DNA of 64,000 bases from Molossus alvarezi (taxonomy: Eukaryota > Chordata > Mammalia > Chiroptera > Molossidae). The stretch is taken from positions 186,001 to 250,000 of the forward strand of contig CM073899.1 of NCBI GenBank assembly GCA_037176705.1, written 5' to 3'. Both the position numbers and the translations under genes were made by a program. Under the pieces are notes generated by a model. It saw only the letters and a list, made by a program, of their open reading frames with translations, searched no databases and was not told where the DNA came from. This document shows positions 10,965-22,466 of this stretch, one piece after another. Positions within the stretch are counted from its first letter, which is position 1. Every line of letters starts with the position of its first letter.

Positions 10965-12465
10965 TTCCCCAACAAGGAATTTCCAATTTTGTCAACTTTA
11001 GACTCGCACTTATTGTCCCAATGTAGACCTTAGCCACATGGAGGACAAGGCTTAGTAGAAATGCCACATGTTCTGACCTGTTCTGTTTTACATTCCTTCT
11101 GAAAATATTCTGACTTGCCACAATTGAAACGTAATTTGGATCCTTATTGTCCTTTTTTAAACTCTCCGATTTGCAACATTTTGAGAGCAGCTGCTAATGC
11201 TCTGGACCAATGCATTTCTGTCCCTACATTCTGACATGATTTTAGATACTTCCCTATCTTTTAGGTTTTTTCCCTTCAAAGGAGCAAGTACAACCTGAAA
11301 ATTAGCATTAGCATTCTCATACGGTAATTGTAATAACGATGTATCTGCTGCTTCTGTATTATCAACCTGTCTACTTATTGCTGCTTTCAACTGATTAGTG
11401 AATGACACTGAACCTGTGCTTCTTGTTTAACTGTAGCAAAAGAGCCTGTTCTTCCTCCAGGCTCTGGAACCCTTCACCAAGCTTCAGTAGCTAAATCTGA
11501 GGCCTGATGAAACAATCAAGCATTTGCCTTGCCTGTACTTGGAGATCTAAATAGTTTCTTTGCCCTAGTAATATTCCCTGCCGGATAAGAATCCCTGCTC
11601 CTAGATACTCTATTGCCTATTGTGTGGCTCCCTCTTGATATTCTATCTTCCACATGGCAAATTGGGCAGGTGTCAGCACTGTTTTTATTGGTGCTGTCCA
11701 ATCTCAGGGAGTCATCTGACAACTACTAGCTACTCCCTCTAATATTCCTACAGTAAAGAACTTTGTAAACCATTTTATATTATGCTTTACCTGAATTCTT
11801 TAAAAACCTGATAGGGCAAACATTCATGCACAGGTTGCTGACCTGGTTGTACTATAGCTGAGAAAGCATCAAGCATCAAAACCTCCAGTTTTCCTGGTTC
11901 CTTTAAGACAGCCGTTTATTGCTGGGCATGGAGAGGCTGAGCAATCCTCCACAAAGGTGGAGGAGGGGGAGGAGAATTTTTCTCCTTTGATGACCATTAG
12001 GGGTGGTTGGTTCTGAAGTCTCTTCTGAAAAGGAGATTGGAGCCGCTATGCTGCTAGGACTGATTTCTTTACTTAGTGGCTGCAATGCTTTAAATATCAG
12101 TCACCATTAAAGAATAGTTGAAATGGAATGATTACACCCTAAATTTTTGTGCACCCTAAAATTTTCCTACTTTGAACCACACATCATGCCCCCTTTCGGG
12201 AACCATGGGCACTGCTACTGCATGTCTGTTAGATGCTGCAGAAGATTCTTTTTTGATACAGAGCACTGAGCTGCTTCCAGCAGCTGTTGTAAGACTTGTG
12301 CATAAAGTTGCTGAACTTTGGAAAATCTGGACCCCATGCAGTCTTCCTGGGAAACCCTCAGGATTCTAGATATGCAGGCAGCTGTCCCAAGCTAGGGGCT
12401 GCTGACTGGAGTTATATTGAGCATATTTTTAGTTTTGATCCAGATTACAAATCTTCTTTCTCTTT
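10965..12465 (-). pseudogene. gag: Betaretrovirus-like gag remnant
   Basis: Two zinc-knuckle remnants are visible on the minus strand near 11,000-11,130: CPPCG-x-GLHWDNKC, which has a stop inside, and one with FNCGKSEYFQKEC, whose first cysteine is lost. Upstream, the frame 11,157-11,408 (ADTSLLQLPYENANANFQVVLAPLKGK) looks like the C-terminal capsid domain. Frames at 11,516-11,722 and 11,903-12,085 are further capsid and proline-rich pieces. The N-terminal matrix part is cut by the L1 inserted at about 12,466. Gag forms the virion core; this copy is multiply broken. Confidence 0.7.
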
Positions 12466-13326
12466 TTTAAAATTTTTTATTTATTAATTTGCTTTTGATA
12501 CAGATGTTTCTCATTCCCCCCCATTGTCATCCTCCTCTCCTTCCCCCCACTCCACCCTCAGCAATGTAGTCTATGTTCATTGGTCATGCATATATGCATG
12601 TAAGTTTTGTGGTTTATCTCTTCCCCCACAAACCACCCCTCCTCTGAGGCTTGTCAGTCTGTAACCCAGTTGTATGTTTCTGGGTTAATTTTGTTCAGCA
12701 CTTTGTTTAGTTCATTATATTCCACAAATAAGTGAGATCATGTGATATTAGTCTTTCTCTGGTTAACTAGTTTTACTTAGCATAATACTCTCCAGGTCCT
12801 TCCATGCCATCTCAAAGGATAAGAGATCTTTTCTTCTTACAGCTGCATAGTATTCTATTGTGTACATGTGCCACAGCTTTTTAATTCACTCATTTACTGA
12901 TGAACACTTGGGTTGTTTCTAGATCTTAGCTAATGTAAACAGTACTGCTATGAACATGGGGGTACATATATTGTTTCTGTTTGGTGTTTCAGATTCCTTA
13001 GCATATATTCCTAGAAGTGGGATCACTGGGTCATTGGCAGTTCAATTTTTAATTTTTTGAAGGTAACACCATAGGGTTTTCTAAAGTGGCTGCAACAGTC
13101 TGCATTCCCCCCAGCAGTGTACTAGAGTCCTTGTTTCTCCACACCCTCAACTTGTTGTTTCATGTTTTGTTGATGGTGGCCATTCTGACAGGTGTGAGGT
13201 GATACCTCGTAGTTGTTTTAATTTGCATCTCTCTGAAAATTAGTGATGTTGAGCATTTCTTCATATATCTGTTGGCCATTAGTATGTCCTTTTTGGAGAT
13301 GTGTGTATTTAACTCCTCTGCCTAAT

Positions 13327-13415
13327 TTTTTTTTTTTATCCTCACTCAAGAACATTTTTTCATATTTTGTTTAGATAGAGTGGGAGGGAGGGGGGAGGGA
13401 GGGAAGGAAGAAAGA

Positions 13416-13450
<35 letters not shown>

Positions 13451-13594
13451 AACACAAAAGGGACACATTGAGTGGCTGCCAATCAGAGTCAGGGACAAAC
13501 TGCAACTGAGGTACGTGCTTTTAGTGGGAACCAAACCCGGGTCTCTCTGGACCACAAGCTGAAGCTCTAACCACTGAGTCAAACCAGCCAGGGA
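13327..13594 (-). repeat. Ves SINE, copy 4, inside L1-A
   Basis: Reverse-oriented Ves: a T run and atcctcactcaagaacat at the left (tail), a long GA tract at 13,420-13,448, and the head ending in aaaccagccaggg at the right. The flanks ctctgcctaattttt and atctgcccattttt give an imperfect target-site duplication within L1 ORF2 sequence. Confidence 0.9.
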
Positions 13595-15750
13595 ATATCT
13601 GCCCATTTTTAAATTGGGTTCTGTGTCTTCCTTTTGTTGAGTTGTATGATCACTCTATATATTTTGGAAATTGACCCCTTATCTGATGCATTATTGGCAA
13701 TTATGGTGTCCCATATAGTGGGATCTTTTTCCATTTTGATGGTTGTTTGTTTTGCTGTGCAGAAGCTTTTTAGTTTGATGTAGTCCAATGTGCTTATTTA
13801 CTCCTTTGGTTGTCTTGCCTTAGGTGTTGTATTGGTGAAAATTCTGCTACGTGTGATCTCTAAGATTTTGTTGCCTAGTTTCTTCTAGAATTTTCATAGA
13901 TTTATGTTACATTTAAGTCTTTTATCTGTTTTGAGTTTATTCTGGTGTATGGTGTAAGTTTGTGTTCTGGCTTCATTTCTTTGCAAGTATCTGTCTAATT
14001 TTCCCAACAGCATTTATTGAAGACACTGTCTTGACTCCATTGTATGCTCTTGCTTTCTTTGTCATATATTAATTAAGCATATTGTCTTGGGTCAATTTAG
14101 GATTCTTTATTATGTTCCATTGATCTATATGCCTGTTTTTGTGCCAGTACCAGGCTGTTTTGATTACAGTGGGTTTGTAATATAACCTGAAATCTGGTAA
14201 AGTAATCCCTCCTACTTTGTTCTTCTTTTTAAAGTTTGCTGTGGATATGCGGGTATTTTTGGTTTTATATAAACTTTTGGAGTGTATGTTTCTGTTATGT
14301 GAAATATGTTGGTTGCTTTGGGTAGCATGAACATTTTTATGATGTCAATTATTCCAATTCATGAACAAGGTATATGCTTCCACTTTTTCATATCTTCCTC
14401 TATTTATTTTTTCAATGACCTGTAGTTTTCTGTGAAAAGGTACTTTATTTCTTTGGTTAAGTCTATTCCTAGGTATCTTAATTTTTTTGCTGTGATGGTA
14501 AATAGAATTGTCTTTTTAGTTTCTCTTTCTCTGATTTCATCATTGGTGTATAAGAATGCCATTGATTTTTATGACATTAATTTTGTATCCTGCTACTTTG
14601 CCAAATTCATTTATTAAGTCTAGTAAATTTTTGATGAAGACTTCAGGGTTTTTTATGTACAATATCATGTCATCTGCAATAGACAGTTTCACTTCCTCCT
14701 TTCCAATTTGGATCCTTTTTAAATTTTTCTTCATGTCTAATTGCTGTGGCTAAGACTTCCAGTACTATGTTAAATAAGAGTGGCAAAAGTGGGCAACCCT
14801 GTCTTGTTCTCATTCTTAAAGAAAATGCTTTTAGTTTTTGCCCATTGAGTATGATGTTTGCTGCAGGTTTTTTATATATGGCCTTTATTATATTGAGATA
14901 TGATTCCTCTACTGCCACATTGCTAAGTGTTTTGATCAAAACTGGATGCTGGATTTTATCAAATGCTTTTTCAGCATCTATTGATATGATCATATGGTTT
15001 TTATCTTTCCTTTTGTTTATGTGGTGTGTCACATTTATTGATTTGAGAATACTGTATCATTCTTGCATGCCTAAAAAAAAACCCACTTGGTCATAATGAA
15101 TAATTTTTTTGATGTATTGCTGGATTCTATTTGCTAATATTTTGTTAAGGATTTTGGCATCTGTGTTCATCATGGATACTAGCCTGTAGTTTTCTGTCTT
15201 GGTAGTGTCTTTATCCAGTTTTGGAATTAAAATTATGCTGGCCTGATAAATGGAGTTTATAAGTGTTCTGTCTTCTTGATTTTTTGGAATAGTTTGAGGA
15301 GAATGGGTATTAGATCTTCTTTGAATGTCTCGTAAAGCTCCCCCATGAAGCCATCTGGGCCTGAGCTTTTGTTTGCTGGGAGTTTTGTGATGATATCTTC
15401 AATTTTGTTGTTGTTGTTATTGATCTGCTAAAGTTTTTTATTTCTTTCTGGTTCAGTTTTTGGAGGTTGTCTGTTTATAGAAATTTGTCCATTTCTTCGA
15501 TATTGTTCACTTTGTTGGTGTATAATTGCTCATAGTATGTTTTGATGATGTTTTGTATTTTTGTGGTGTCAGTTGTTACTTCTCTTTCATTTCTGATTTT
15601 GTTTATTTGGTTTCTCTCTTTTTGTTTCTTGGTGAGTCTGGTTAAAGGTCCATCAACCTTGTTTATCTTTTCAAAAAAACAGCTTTTGGTTTCATTGAAC
15701 TTTTTAATATATTTTTTTAGTCTCTATGTCATTTACTTCTGCTCTGATCT

Positions 15751-16399
15751 TGTTGTAGCTCACTGTCCTTAGAATCCAACTTGTCTTTAAGCTGCCCTAA
15801 TTAACAACCTCAGAGACAGCAAGACGAACAATGGGGAATGTTATAGAGGGCTTTAGCCCCATAAAAATTAACTAGAGTTTGACCTTCACTGGGAATTTGA
15901 AAAGCAACATCCTTCAAGAAAAGGGAGGACAGAAACGGCCCCAAGGCCAGAGTGTCCTGCATGCTCTGTAAAGAAACTGATAGGGAGAAACTGAAGCTCC
16001 CTTTACCCCATAAAACTGTAACTGTTCAACATGTCTGTATTGCACCTGACTGACTGCTGATATCTGTCTCGAATTTGTTAGTTTTTAAAACTTGGATAAT
16101 GGAATGAATAGCAGGACAGATGTATGCTGACCCAGTTCACCCAGTTCCCTTTCGCCTCAGCTCCCTCCCCCCTCCGTTCCCTCCTGCTTATCGCTAACTG
16201 CGTCCGCTTCTGTACAAGCAGCTTGCTTGCTCTGCTAAACTCTTGAATGACCCCTGCCCTATATAAGCAACCCTCCCCCTGAGCTCGGGGCTGCAGTTCT
16301 CCTCTGTGTAGGTTGGCTGCAGTCCCTGTGCAGGTAATAAAACATCCCCAAAAACTGAGAAATGGAGTCTGAGTGTGGTCGATCTCCTGGGTTACAACA
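15751..16399 (+). repeat. Solo LTR of a class I ERV, inside L1-A
   Basis: The element begins tgttgta and ends tacaaca, a perfect 7-bp inverted terminal repeat of the TG...CA type expected of LTRs. In the plus orientation it has a TATA box (ctatataag, 16,259-16,267) and a poly(A) signal AATAAA at 16,336-16,341, giving a U3-R-U5 order. It is not related to the other two LTR families in the window. The flanks atct and acct would be a 4-bp target duplication with one mismatch. It is flanked by L1 ORF2 sequence on both sides, so it is a solo LTR left after recombination. Confidence 0.8.
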
Positions 16400-16693
16400 A
16401 CCTTTATTATTTTTTCATCTTATTAGGTCTGAGTTTTAATGGGAATGTTGTTATGTTTTGTATTATAGAACAGCTCGCTTGAACTTTCCTTCTGCTTTAA
16501 AAAAAATTTTTTTTTCATTTGCTGCTCTATTTGAGTATTTTTCTCTCCCTTGTCTTTTAAGTCATTGATTTGGTTTTTAGCATTTAATCTACTATGAAAC
16601 CCTTCTAAGCTATTTTTTGTAACAGCTATGTCAGTCTTTATTTCCTCTTGATTTTTATGCTTAACTTCTAAATCTTTGTGCATAGCTTCTACT

Positions 16694-16955
16694 TTTTTTT
16701 TTTTTTTTTTTTTATCCTCACCCGAGGACATTTTTCCATTTTTTGTTTAGGTAGAGAGAGAGGGAGAGAGAGGAACAGAGAAAGAGAGAGAAAAACATCA
16801 CTGTGAAAGGAACACATCGAGTGGCTGCCACTCGCATGACCATCCAGGGCCGAGGACGAACTGCAACCGAGGTACATGCCCTTAGCGGGAACCAAACCCA
16901 GGTCTCTCTGGACCACAGGCCAATGCTTTAACCACTGAGCCAAACTGGCCAGGGC
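16694..16955 (-). repeat. Ves SINE, copy 5, inside L1-A
   Basis: Reverse-oriented Ves: a poly-T of about 22 bases followed by atcctcacccgaggacat (tail), then GA-rich sequence, and the head complement ending aaactggccagggc. Flanks tctacttttttt and cctacttctttttt suggest a short target-site duplication. It sits within the ORF1 N-terminal region of L1-A. Confidence 0.9.
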
Positions 16956-17453
16956 CCTACTTCTTTTTTTTTAAGCTTAAGTATTTCCCAGTGAGGTCTT
17001 CATAATTCTTATTAAGTTGCTTGTAGTTCTCACCAAATTGTTTCAGCACTCTTAAAATTATTGCTTTGTATTCTTTATCTGACAAGTTGCTGTCTTCCAT
17101 TTTCTGTAGTTCCTTTTCCGGTGATTCTTCTTTTTCTTTTCTTTGTTTGCTGTTTTTTTGTGTTGGTATTTTAGCTGTCTGGTAGCTCTAGACCCACTAA
17201 GGGATGTTTGGATATGTATGCAGCTTACTGTATATTGAATAATGCTACTGTGCCTCCCAGAGTGTTTTGTTGCATATTGTCTCTTGCCTGCTGTTGATCC
17301 TGGAGGATTGACTACTGGGGGCTGGTATTGGTGTGTCCTGGTAGGTGCTGCTGCTGGGTCATGTGGGCCCCTCTGGAACTGTGTTCTCAGCTGGTTCCCG
17401 TACCTGTATAACTCAGACCTTGTTGTAGCTGTGCCTCCTGCCCATACCGTGGG

Positions 17454-17990
17454 CAGCTGGATTGCATAGTCTTTTGGAGACCTGGCTCCACACTTATCTT
17501 GTGGGTATCTAGGTCACACAGGCTTCTCTAGTGCCCCAGCACTCTGCAGGCTTCACAGGCAGCTGGATTGCTCTGTCTCCTTGGAGACCCAGCTCTACTC
17601 CTATCTTGTGGGCTGCTAGGAAACACAGGCCTCTCTGGTGCCCCTGCACCCTGCAGTTCTCATGGGCAGCTGAATCACAGAGTCTCTTTGAACACCCAGC
17701 TCTATGCCTATTTTGTGGGTTGCTGGTGTCACACGGGTCTCTCTGGTGCCGCAGAACCCCACAAGTCCTGTGGGGAACTTGATTGCACAGTCCTTTTGGA
17801 GACCCAGCTCTATGCCTATCTTGTGTGCATCTAGGTTGCACAGGCCTCTCTGGTGCTCCCACACCTTGCAGGTCCCATGGGTGGGCAACTGGATTGCAAC
17901 AGTCCATCTCGGGCTCCAGCTTTCCACCACTCTTGTGGACTGCTGGGTTGCAAAGCCCTCTGTGGAGCTTCTGGTTTCCCAACTGGTGGC
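17454..17990 (-). repeat. Tandem ~107-bp monomers in the L1-A 5' UTR
   Basis: A unit starting cagctggattgca recurs at about 17,454, 17,560, 17,667, 17,775 and 17,886, giving periods of 106, 107, 108 and 111 bp. Each unit carries ggagacccagctct, cttgtggg and cacaggcctctctggtgc-like blocks. The array lies upstream of ORF1 on the minus strand, in the place where mouse L1 promoters carry tandem monomers. A promoter role is inferred from position only. Confidence 0.8.
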
Positions 17991-18597
17991 TGGGGAGTGT
18001 TGCAGACCCATGGGGCTCAACTCTTGCTCAGCCTTTGCTGTAGTCTTTGGGGATTAGTCTCAGCTGCTTGTCTGTGCTTCTGTTACCTGGGGATAAATGT
18101 CTGTTCCCCAGCCTCTGTTGCTGGGTGTGTATCTTGACTCTGTTCAAGCTGCTACTGTGGGAAATGGTGCTGGGCTTCTGGCCATCTCTGGCTTCCACAA
18201 CTGGCACCTTGGAAACTCCACCTTTGTGCACTGGTCTGTGTTGACACAGGGTGTCCACTGGTCCAATGGTGCCAGGTGCAATGGTGAGCTTAGTTTGCTG
18301 GGCCTTAGCCATTCCCACTGCCTCCTCCCAGGATCTTTCAAAACGGTGGGACCTCCCCAGTTCGCAGGAAGAAGGACCCTGGAGAACCTCTTACTGTGGT
18401 AGCTGGCTGCTTCTCATCTACAGCACAGGAACCTCTGCTCCACATCTCTGCATTGCTCGAGTTTAGTCATTCTCCTTCATGTCCACTCACACTGTCTCAC
18501 ACACTAGCTCACTCTCTCACACACTCACCCTCCCTGTGGTCCTGTCCACCATCATCTTTTTCCCACTAATTCCCTTTTTAATTTCATTTTTCATACT

Positions 18598-19159
18598 GTT
18601 GCATTGCTGGTCATGTCAAATCACACCACTGCATACTTGAGTCATGTTAGGGGTCACCACTTGCTGACTATCTCAGCCTGCCAGGGGTCATTGCAGTGCA
18701 ATGAACTACAAGCAGACACTGCTAGGAGTGAGAGGGAGCACTTCAAGGGAGCAAATTCTTTAGATTTCTGGATGCAGCCCAATTTATTTGCCAAGTGGTT
18801 TTCCAGGTTACATGTTGTTCTAGGTAATTATCTTATTAAGATGGCATCGCTGTTCAGCATAGAGCCAAGCCCAGTATATTTTCTGTCACCTGCTTTTTTC
18901 AGCAAAGAAACATCAAAGGAGATACAAAAAACAAATTTATTTATGCCTGGGCTTTCCACCCATTGTTTCTTTCAGGGAAGTGTTCCAACCCTTTGACATG
19001 CAAACCTCATCTATTCACATATATTCTATACATTTATTTTAGATTGGGTGGTGTTCCTCCTTCTATGCATTCCTTATCTATTCACACACATACTTTGACC
19101 CTTGGCTGGCCACATCACAAGAATGCATATTTCAAGGTTACCAAACCCCCAATCCTACA
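18598..19159 (-). repeat. 5' LTR of betaretrovirus-like provirus
   Basis: This is the partner of the LTR at 687-1,541. Homology runs from ctacaagcagacactgctagga (18,699 onward) through agccaagcccagtatatttt, ctttgacatgcaaac and acaagaatgcatat to a terminal tcctaca at 19,159. It also begins tgttg at the low end. On the minus strand it precedes gag. No convincing primer binding site is seen between it and the L1-A insertion, so the leader has been lost or eroded. Confidence 0.7.
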
Positions 19160-19431
19160 ATGTGTTCTGACAACCAAAGCATCCAGGCAGCAACCCTTGG
19201 AACTTGGACCTGGAAGTTCTCTCTCACAGCCATTCAAAATGGGATCTCTCTGCTTAATGTTTGACAAAAAAAAAAAAGGTTACGATGAATCAAATAAACA
19301 GACAAGTGTGCATCTCTTATGGGATGAATATGTTTATTTATTTTAAAACCATCTTTTTAGGCTTCTTTCTCATGTCAAAAATTTAAATAGAAAAAAACAT
19401 GTTATTTTCTTATTATAAATTTATAAATTTT
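19160..19431. other. Flank of the provirus, no feature seen
   Basis: Apart from a 12-base A run near 19,266-19,277 nothing is recognised. This is the presumed host flank at the U3 side of the provirus. Confidence 0.4.
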
Positions 19432-19464
19432 ACTCATTTTTAGAGAAAGTGAAAGCCAATGAGT

Positions 19465-19499
<35 letters not shown>

Positions 19500-19630
19500 A
19501 ATACATTTGTTTGTTATTCCACTTAGTTATGCATTTATTTGTTTTTTTATGTATACTGACCTGGCAATGAGCATGCAAACTTGGTATACTGGAACAGTGC
19601 TCTAACCAGCAGAGATATCTGGCCAGGGCC
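19432..19630 (-). repeat. Ves-related bat SINE, older subfamily
   Basis: From the right it reads as ggccctggccagatatctc..., a tRNA-like head, then a central tgtttgttattccactta block, and a GA microsatellite (19,468-19,499) ending in cattttta. The middle differs from Ves but matches the copy at 45,578-45,776, so both belong to the same older subfamily. Confidence 0.7.
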
Positions 19631-20055
19631 ATGATATTTAAACAAATGCCTAAAAATGGCAATTACATTCAGTCATCATTCATGGTAATGTAAACATAAA
19701 TATTCAAATAAAGAGATAAAAAACCCTCTTAAAGTTCTTAGAGACTTTGTATGTTTAAGAAGCATTGTACTTAAAGGAGAAATACTGAAAGTGTTTCCAT
19801 TTTATTTTTTCACCATACATGATAACTGCTGATAATGACAATGTGATAGAAATAACCCGGAAGATGTCAAATTAATAATAAAATAAAAAATATAAAAATA
19901 TTTTTAAATAATCAAGCAACTTAATTTGTTAAACATGTAAACTATAATTATATACAGAGGACTAGATTGTGTACTAAAAATATACCATAATGAATACAAA
20001 TATTATCAAGTGTACAGGTTAAAAAATTTCCATTAATTTTAAAATAGTTAAAAAT
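19631..20055. other. AT-rich host sequence, no feature seen
   Basis: Very AT-rich with no long open frame. Its right edge holds the 16-bp target duplication of the next SINE. Confidence 0.4.
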
Positions 20056-20269
20056 GGCCTGGCTGATGTGGCTCAGTGGTTCAGCACTGATGTTTGCACC
20101 AAGAGGTCACTGATTTGATTCTGGGTCAAAACACATGCTAGGTTTTGTGCTTGACCCCCAGCAGGGGACATGCAAAGAGGAGCAAATTGATGCTTCTTTC
20201 TCATTGATGTTTCGATCTCTCTCTTCCTCTCCCTTTCTCTCTCTTTAAAAATCAATTGTAATATATTTA
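20056..20269 (+). repeat. tRNA-derived bat SINE, short subfamily
   Basis: The head gcctggctgatgtggctcag resembles Ves but the body is a different subfamily (caccaagaggtcactgattt, gcaggggacatgca) and the tail is tttaaaaatcaat. The same body is seen at 31,244-31,447 and 43,137-43,340. A 16-bp target-site duplication with one mismatch (aaaatagttaaaaatg / aaaatagtttaaaatg) lies at 20,040-20,055 and 20,270-20,285. Confidence 0.85.
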
Positions 20270-20285
20270 AAAATAGTTTAAAATG

Positions 20286-21599
20286 TAGATTCTTTTTGTC
20301 TTGGTATTAAAATGTATAAATTTTGACTATATCTCCAGAGAGACAATGACAAAATTTAGTAATATAAAAGGAAGTTTGAACAACTGGTGAGTAATTTGTT
20401 TTCTCATCAGAGAACACTAAGAATTTTAACAGTGAGGTCCTAGGTTATAAAAGCCCTTTGATTACATTATTACTTATTTGTACATCTGTTCTGTTGAGAA
20501 GTTGCATGGCTGTGTGTAAGCAGAAGTGACAGTATGCATTTCTCTCTGCAGAAAAAGAGATTGGTAGTGGCAAATGCCAGTTGCTGACACCACACAGGGT
20601 TACAAAACTTATTCGATGACAGTCTCTGTAACAGTGATGGGCCACATTTCTTGTTTCAGGATCTTGTGAATTGTCTGTGTAGACACGTGTCATCTCATCA
20701 TTTGGTTGTGATATTAGCTAAAATTGTCACTGAAAAAAATGTAGCCTTGGGGTGCCTTGTGTCCTGGCACCAACAGCTTTAAGACAGGTGCCAAGAATGC
20801 TAATTTCTAATATATAATAAAGGACAAAAAAGTTCTTTAACTTGGAAATTTGGTGCCTATGGCTAGGCAACTTCTTTATGGATCAATAGATTGGAGGGGG
20901 TGCTCCACAGTTATGGTGGCCTGCTTCAGGGAAGATGAGTAATATTGGCTTATAGATAACATGCTTTTACAACTGACACCACTCAAGAATGAAGACACTG
21001 GTGAGTGTGTTTGGTGAACCCACAGTGACTTACTATGACCTCCTCTCCTCATACCCTTGTGCAGCTTTCTAACAAGCCAGGGTGTGTGCTCAGCTGTGAA
21101 ACAGCAGGACAGAATCTTCCATAGAGCTCCCTGTGTCACACCCACTGTGAAGCTCTGAATAAGTCCATAAGAGAGTTCAAGTTTTTTTGCACATGGCAAT
21201 CAGATTGTTCAGGTTCTAACATGCTAATGGTCACAAAGGTTCTCAGGCACAGTTCCTAACTTGTGACCTGGGACAGAAGTGAGAAAACTTCCAAAGTTCT
21301 GAGCCTGTTTCCCTGGATCTAGGTTTCTTACAAGTGCTTCTTTGACCACCTTGGGGCTGCAGCCTTTAAACAAGGCTGATGATAACTGTTATAGAATGAA
21401 TACAACTCCAATCTCAGACCAATAAAAAAAAAAGAAAAACTCTTGTTCCATGGAGTCCTGTGATAATATCTATTTTTCCTTCCCTTTTTTGACTCATGTT
21501 TCCCTTGTCCCTACATGTTACTAATGCCTTCTCAGGTTTCATCTTCTGCTAATAATTGTGTTACTAAAGACAGAGGGTTGTATGCACTTGAATATGTCT
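20286..21599. other. Unassigned sequence with two minus-strand open frames
   Basis: I do not recognise this region. It is less AT-rich than its surroundings between about 20,440 and 21,420. It has two neighbouring minus-strand open frames, 20,445-20,693 (82 codons) and 20,876-21,199 (107 codons), separated by stops. Neither resembles a protein family known to me, and no splice signals or repeats settle the matter. An old LTR or a decayed retroviral fragment is possible. Confidence 0.3.
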
Positions 21600-22265
21600 A
21601 TTATTTTATTTTATTTTTTTATTAATTAATTTTTGTTACAGATGTTTCTCCTTTTCCCCCCACTGTTCCCTCCCTTTCCTCCCTCCCTGCCCTGTCCCCA
21701 GCTTTGTTGTCCATGTCCATTGCTCATGCATACTTGCATATAAGTTCTGTGGTTTATCTCTTCCTCACCACCCCCTCTTCTGGGGATTGTCAGTCAGTAC
21801 CCCACTTCCACATCTCTGGGTCTACCCCATTCCTCAGACCATTGTGTTTGTTATATTCCACAAATAAGCAAGATCATATGATACTCGTATTTCTCTCTTT
21901 GGCTTGTTTCACGTAGGATGATACTTTCCAGGTCCCTCCATGTAGTCTCAAAAATAAGAGATCTTTTTTTCCTACAGCTGCGTAGTACTCCATTGTACCA
22001 CAGCTTTTTTATTCATTCATCTACTGATGGACACTTGGGCTGTTTCCAGACCTTAGCTATTGTAAATAGTGCTGCTACAAACATGGGGGTACATATATTC
22101 TTTCTGATTGGTGTTTCAGGTTTCTTAGGGTATATTCCTAGAAGTGGGATCACTGGGTCAAATGGAAGTTCAATTTTTAATGTTTTAGGTAACACCATAT
22201 TGTTTTCCATAGTGGCTGCACCAGTCTGCATTCCCACCAGCAGTGTACTAGAGTCCCCTTTTCTC

Positions 22266-22466
22266 CAAATAGAGTGAGAGGGAGAGAAAGGAAGAGAGAG
22301 ATGGAGAAAGAGAAACACCGATGCGAAAGAGACACATTGAGTGACTGCCACCTGCATGACCAACAGAGCCAGGGACAAACTGCAACCAAGCCTTAGCGGG
22401 AACCAAACATGGGTCTCTCTGAACCACAGGTCGACGCTCTAACCGCTGAGCCAAACTGGCCAGGGC
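22266..22466 (-). repeat. Ves SINE, copy 6, tail-less, inside L1-B
   Basis: The Ves body and head are present on the minus strand (gactgccacctgcatgacca, ending aaactggccagggc). The poly-T and atcctcacctgagg tail are absent: GA-rich sequence abuts L1 directly. About 100 bp of L1 expected between ttttctcc and cattgttgttt is also missing at this place, so this is a deletion or an atypical insertion. Confidence 0.8.

Larger units (their letters stand above)
12466..18568 (-). mobile_element. Old minus-strand L1 (L1-A), internally deleted
   Basis: Read on the minus strand, this is a LINE-1 retrotransposon with a 5' UTR (about 17,160-18,568) and ORF1 N-terminal half (about 16,420-17,150). An ORF2 body follows (about 12,980-15,750 and a few bases after the solo LTR), then a 3' UTR ending in a T-rich tract at 12,466-12,485. 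Open fragments include the reverse transcriptase piece at 14,670-15,032 ([12 protein letters not shown]). Roughly the C-terminal half of ORF1 and the endonuclease part of ORF2 are missing at about 16,415. It interrupts betaretroviral gag and carries a solo LTR and two Ves SINEs. Any target-site duplication is poor (ttctctttttt versus attcccttttt). Confidence 0.8.

Noticed and set aside
17454..17990. Regular repeats as a CRISPR-like array
   Set aside because: The whole ~107-bp unit repeats without unique spacers, in mammalian L1 DNA.
17509..18020. Overlapping frames of 134-157 codons on both strands with repeated motifs
   Set aside because: They are produced by the ~107-bp tandem monomers of the L1-A 5' UTR and lack support as proteins.
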